From Qipengyuania nanhaisediminis (GTDB lineage: Bacteria > Pseudomonadota > Alphaproteobacteria > Sphingomonadales > Sphingomonadaceae), in the NCBI RefSeq assembly GCF_900115585.1, contig NZ_FOWZ01000002.1, positions 558,001-622,000 on the forward strand: 64,000 nucleotides of DNA. Reading direction: 5' to 3'. Within the stretch, counting starts at the first letter, position 1. Each line of letters opens with the position of its first letter. The notes under the pieces were generated by a model, which was given only the letters and a program-made list of their open reading frames with translations, was not told the origin of the DNA and searched no databases. The position numbers were made by a program, and so were the translations under genes. Positions 61,699 through 64,000 of this stretch are shown here, piece by piece.

Positions 61699-62223
61699 TC
61701 AGGTGCGCGGCAAACCTGCATCCCATCGGCCATCCCTTGGCCGATAGCTCGCCGCGCAGAACGCTTTCTCTCCCGTGATCAAATGGAGAGTTCTCCCTAC
61801 GAGCAGGATGTCCATATCGACCTCGTATTCGAACGGTTGGATATTGCTTGTGCACGAGCTGGTAGGGGCAAAAACCGGAACATAATCGCGCTTCGGGGTC
61901 ATCCAATCCGGCAGCAGGTTGATTAGCCAATTCGTCCAAGGGTTGATCTCGGCGCCAACACCGATGAAGCTGAAGTGGCGCATATTGACCTTCTCTTTGA
62001 AGTCTAATTCGCGAGGCGCTCGCCACTCTTCAAATGCTTTGACTTGATTAGTTAGATGAAAGTGTGTGGCAGTCAGTTCTGCCGGTATGTTTTCAGGCAG
62101 ATCGTGAAAAAGAATTGTCGCGTGATCTCCCGCCCACAGACATGCGCGCAAACCCGAAAACGGTATTAGGGCTAAGGCCCCGAGGCCTGACGCGAGAAAT
62201 GTGCGGCGAGAAGTGGTGCTCAT
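61699..62223 (-). CDS. Tat-exported protein of unknown function
   Basis: 174 residues from ATG 62223. The N-terminus STTSRRTFLASGLGALALIP has the twin-arginine motif SRRTFLA and a hydrophobic stretch, so export in the folded state is expected. The mature part contains ACLWAGDHATILFHD, HFHLTNQVKAFEEW, four Cys in all, and HLITGEKAFCAAS. Tat proteins often bind cofactors, but no binding motif is certain. Confidence 0.7.
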   Translation of the reverse strand: MSTTSRRTFLASGLGALALIPFSGLRACLWAGDHATILFHDLPENIPAELTATHFHLTNQVKAFEEWRAPRELDFKEKVNMRHFSFIGVGAEINPWTNWLINLLPDWMTPKRDYVPVFAPTSSCTSNIQPFEYEVDMDILLVGRTLHLITGEKAFCAASYRPRDGRWDAGLPRT

Positions 62224-62293
62224 CCGCCGAATTTAGGCCTTCATAAATTAATTTATAGACACGGCCTTGCTGTAATAGCCAGCCTATCAAGAT

Positions 62294-62332
62294 GTCCGCA
62301 ATCGGGTCGTTAGCGGAATGTCGGCTTTTGGG
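62294..62332. repeat. Dispersed island repeat, short copy D
   Basis: GTCCGCAATCGGGTCGTTAG followed by CGGAATGTCGGCTTTTGG. It keeps only the left part of the repeat. The rest of the gap 62224-62514 holds no gene that I can see. Confidence 0.7.
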
Positions 62333-62514
62333 TAAAAATCCTTTCTTTCGGACGTTCTCGCCTTAGCTTCTGCATTTCGTCCTATAAGGTCAGAACTTCC
62401 AAATTCTGACCCACCTGTCGTTAGGCAGACCTGGCCGGGTCAGTACCTAGCGGTACCGGTTTTGGCCTAGGACCAGAAGGAAGCAGGTAGGTTTTGAACT
62501 AAGAGGAAAAGTAA

Positions 62515-63096
62515 GTGAGCCGCATTGCCTATTTCCGTGTGTCCACCCGGGATCAATCAATTGAAGCACAGCGCGCTGTATTGGGGGGAAGCTTTGATCG
62601 AGAATTTTCCGATGAGCGGGTAAGCGGCGCCACGTTGGCGGCCGACCGGCCCGGTTTCTCGGCAATGCTCGAGTATGTACGAGAAGGCGACACTTTGTGC
62701 GTTGCGGCGGTTGATCGGCTGGGACGTGATGCGCTGGACGTACAGAAGAACGTTCATGCCCTCATCGGCAAGGGGGTTGTTGTAGACGTTCGCGGAATAG
62801 GCCCCATCGCCAAAGGCGTTGGAGAACTCGTCGTCGCTGTGCTTGCTCAGATAGCACAGATGGAGCGTGACCGAATTCTCGAGCGCTGTGATGCAGGACG
62901 CGCGGCAGCGAAAGCGTCGCTTGCCGAACGAGGTACGACACACCGTGGCAAGAAGAGCTTAGGTCGACAGCCGATCGTCAACCCTAAGGATGTCGCGCAA
63001 TGGCGGATCGCTAACCGTGCCAGCATTTCCGACACGGCACGTCATTTCGACATAAGTGCTTCCACTGTGAAAAGGGCCAGCCGTCTCCACAAGTGA
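62515..63096 (+). CDS. Serine recombinase (resolvase/invertase family)
   Basis: 193 residues from GTG 62515, with AGAGGAAAAG before it. The catalytic domain has the active Ser in YFRVSTRDQS (about residue 10), LCVAAVDRLGRDALDVQ, and the arm helix AVLAQIAQMERDRILERCDAGRAAAK. A C-terminal HTH is VNPKDVAQWRIANRASISDTARHFDISASTVKRA. It could resolve multimers of the excised island or invert a segment. Confidence 0.9.
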   Translation: MSRIAYFRVSTRDQSIEAQRAVLGGSFDREFSDERVSGATLAADRPGFSAMLEYVREGDTLCVAAVDRLGRDALDVQKNVHALIGKGVVVDVRGIGPIAKGVGELVVAVLAQIAQMERDRILERCDAGRAAAKASLAERGTTHRGKKSLGRQPIVNPKDVAQWRIANRASISDTARHFDISASTVKRASRLHK

Positions 63097-63123
63097 GTTA
63101 ATGCGGCAAAGGAGACGCTAGTA

Positions 63124-64000
63124 TCACCTCCCTTTCCCACCTTGGGACGCATGCCACGCCTGTTCGATGATTGTCGCTTCTTCCGGCGCAGCAATAGCCT
63201 TCTCGGGCCGGTTCGCGCGGCTTCGGACCACTACTGCCGCTGGCACAGCCTGGTCGCGATCCTTAGGTGCATTCCGCTGGACCATGGAAGTGTCCCTCTT
63301 AGCGCAGAGCTCGACGTGCTCGGTGATATACTCACGCACTTCCGGATCATTCTGAAGAAGGAGGTGTGCATTTGGACCAACGTTGAGCCGCCGATCCTGG
63401 ACGTCGTAGATAACTTGCTTTCCCTCCAGCTCGACAAGCGGGGAGTCTGTTCCAAGCAGCAAATGCCGCAATGCCACCCTCTCAGGATCGAGCTTCTCCG
63501 AGATACATTCGGCTATCGTGACGGAAAATACATCAGCGAACTGTCGGCGGTCGGCTGGCAGTTGCTCGATCTCAATGTGGAGATTTCCGTTCTCGAACAT
63601 AACCGGAAATGGCTGTCCGGCGTATTCCTCTTCAAACCACGACCTGAACTCCATGATGGCTTCGTCTTGGTCCGACTGGTGACGTCGCGCAGCTTCATCC
63701 TGCAATTGCCGGTAGTGACTTACCGAGTTGGTCAGGGGCACTTCTAATGAGCGGTCTACGACCGGTTGTTTCCCAGCGGCTTGCAGACCGGCCGTCTTCG
63801 ATGAATGGTCCGACGATGAAACAGTTTGTTTTGGTTCACTCCTGGTCGGCTTAACAGCCTCGACAGACCTAGTTTCGGCGCGCTGGCCACGCTGCAGCTT
63901 TCGACGATGGTTCGTCTCGCGAATTTCGAGCAGCGCCTGCAAGCGGGCCTGTGATCGTTTTTTGAAGAAGGGGTGCGTTAACCGCTCCAGATCCTCCTTG
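63124..64000 (-). CDS. Partial gene cut by the right edge, unknown (possible mobilisation protein)
   Basis: The frame stays open to the right edge, so the start is outside and only the last 291 or so codons are visible. The visible part begins with a charged coil (SQARLQALLEIRETNHRRKLQRGQR), a low-complexity linker, and a soluble domain. It ends EEATIIEQAWHASQGGKGR. The position and coil suggest the tail of a relaxase or mobilisation protein, a guess without motif support. Confidence 0.6.
   Translation of the reverse strand, partial: KEDLERLTHPFFKKRSQARLQALLEIRETNHRRKLQRGQRAETRSVEAVKPTRSEPKQTVSSSDHSSKTAGLQAAGKQPVVDRSLEVPLTNSVSHYRQLQDEAARRHQSDQDEAIMEFRSWFEEEYAGQPFPVMFENGNLHIEIEQLPADRRQFADVFSVTIAECISEKLDPERVALRHLLLGTDSPLVELEGKQVIYDVQDRRLNVGPNAHLLLQNDPEVREYITEHVELCAKRDTSMVQRNAPKDRDQAVPAAVVVRSRANRPEKAIAAPEEATIIEQAWHASQGGKGR

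Larger units (their letters stand above)
55423..64000. mobile_element. Integrative genomic island at tRNA-Pro (right end outside window)
   Basis: Beginning at tRNA-Pro are a tyrosine integrase, an excisionase-like HTH protein and a RepA-like ATPase, followed by short genes of unknown function, a repeat family and a serine recombinase. Base composition and codon use are visibly more AT-rich than in the neighbouring chromosome, and gene spacing is looser. No second attachment site is seen, so the element extends past 64000. It is probably an integrative and mobilisable or conjugative element. Confidence 0.8.

Noticed and set aside
61607-62026. 139-codon minus-strand frame within the Tat protein gene
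   Set aside because: Different frame of the same strand without the signal peptide. The 174-residue frame has a clear start and Tat motif.
60622-62332. CRISPR array
   Set aside because: Only four imperfect copies of about 87 bases separated by whole genes. There are no short regular spacers and no cas genes.

Overview
The window looks like a chromosome segment from an alphaproteobacterium of the order Sphingomonadales, most likely near Erythrobacter, Qipengyuania or Altererythrobacter. This is inferred from the GC-rich coding sequence, the ImuA-ImuB-DnaE2 mutasome, LexA boxes of the alphaproteobacterial form GTTC-N7-GTTC, a long-form isocitrate lyase next to an ScfR-type regulator, and an XrtA/PEP-CTERM exopolysaccharide regulatory module. 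About 55.4 kb is ordinary, densely packed chromosome. The last 8.5 kb, from tRNA-Pro(CGG) to the right edge, is an integrated mobile island that runs out of the window.

Layout. 1-4304 (+): pstC (5' cut), pstA, pstB, phoU and phoB, for phosphate uptake and its control. 4301-11902 (-): a radical SAM protein, a DUF4130/UdgX uracil-DNA-binding protein and the error-prone polymerase dnaE2, followed by a LysE exporter and an extensin-like hydrolase. 12129-13756 (+): alpha-carbonic anhydrase, a PilZ protein and a small secreted protein. 13753-16121 (-): imuA-imuB. Both SOS operons carry an exact LexA box just upstream (11905-11919 and 16140-16154). 16269-21270: a stress flavoprotein, an NSS transporter, panB, a TerC-like protein and a bile-acid-symporter-like protein. 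21305-27876 (-): sugar transferase, PrsK, PrsR and a PrsT-like TPR lipoprotein, all tightly overlapped. 28012-31717: a small membrane protein and an ScfR-like regulator divergent from aceA. 31831-42701: a peptidase, a permease, tRNA-Leu, the efp and suhB group, cell-wall enzymes, thiE, class I aldolase and a flavodoxin-like protein. 42698-46911 (-): tkt-gap-pgk. 47088-50178 (+): a small coiled protein, zapA, a 6S RNA, 5-formyl-THF cyclo-ligase, DUF2842 and a GPH-type symporter. 50243-55305: tRNA-Asp, a 37-codon small ORF, the branched-chain 2-oxoacid dehydrogenase genes E1alpha-E1beta-E2, and thyA.

Island (55423 onward): a tyrosine integrase, a HTH excisionase-like protein and a RepA-like ATPase lie beside tRNA-Pro. 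They are followed by a three-gene operon of exported proteins that look like diverged paralogs, by small genes of unknown function separated by copies of a roughly 87-bp dispersed repeat, by a serine recombinase, and by a gene cut by the right edge.

How the genes work together. The clearest system is a LexA-controlled DNA damage response split over two operons 4 kb apart: imuA-imuB (adaptor proteins; ImuB keeps a beta-clamp motif but lacks polymerase acidic residues) and rSAM-udgX-dnaE2 (polymerase plus a UdgX with the KRRLH covalent-capture motif). The least explained parts are the three exported paralogs and the repeat family in the island.
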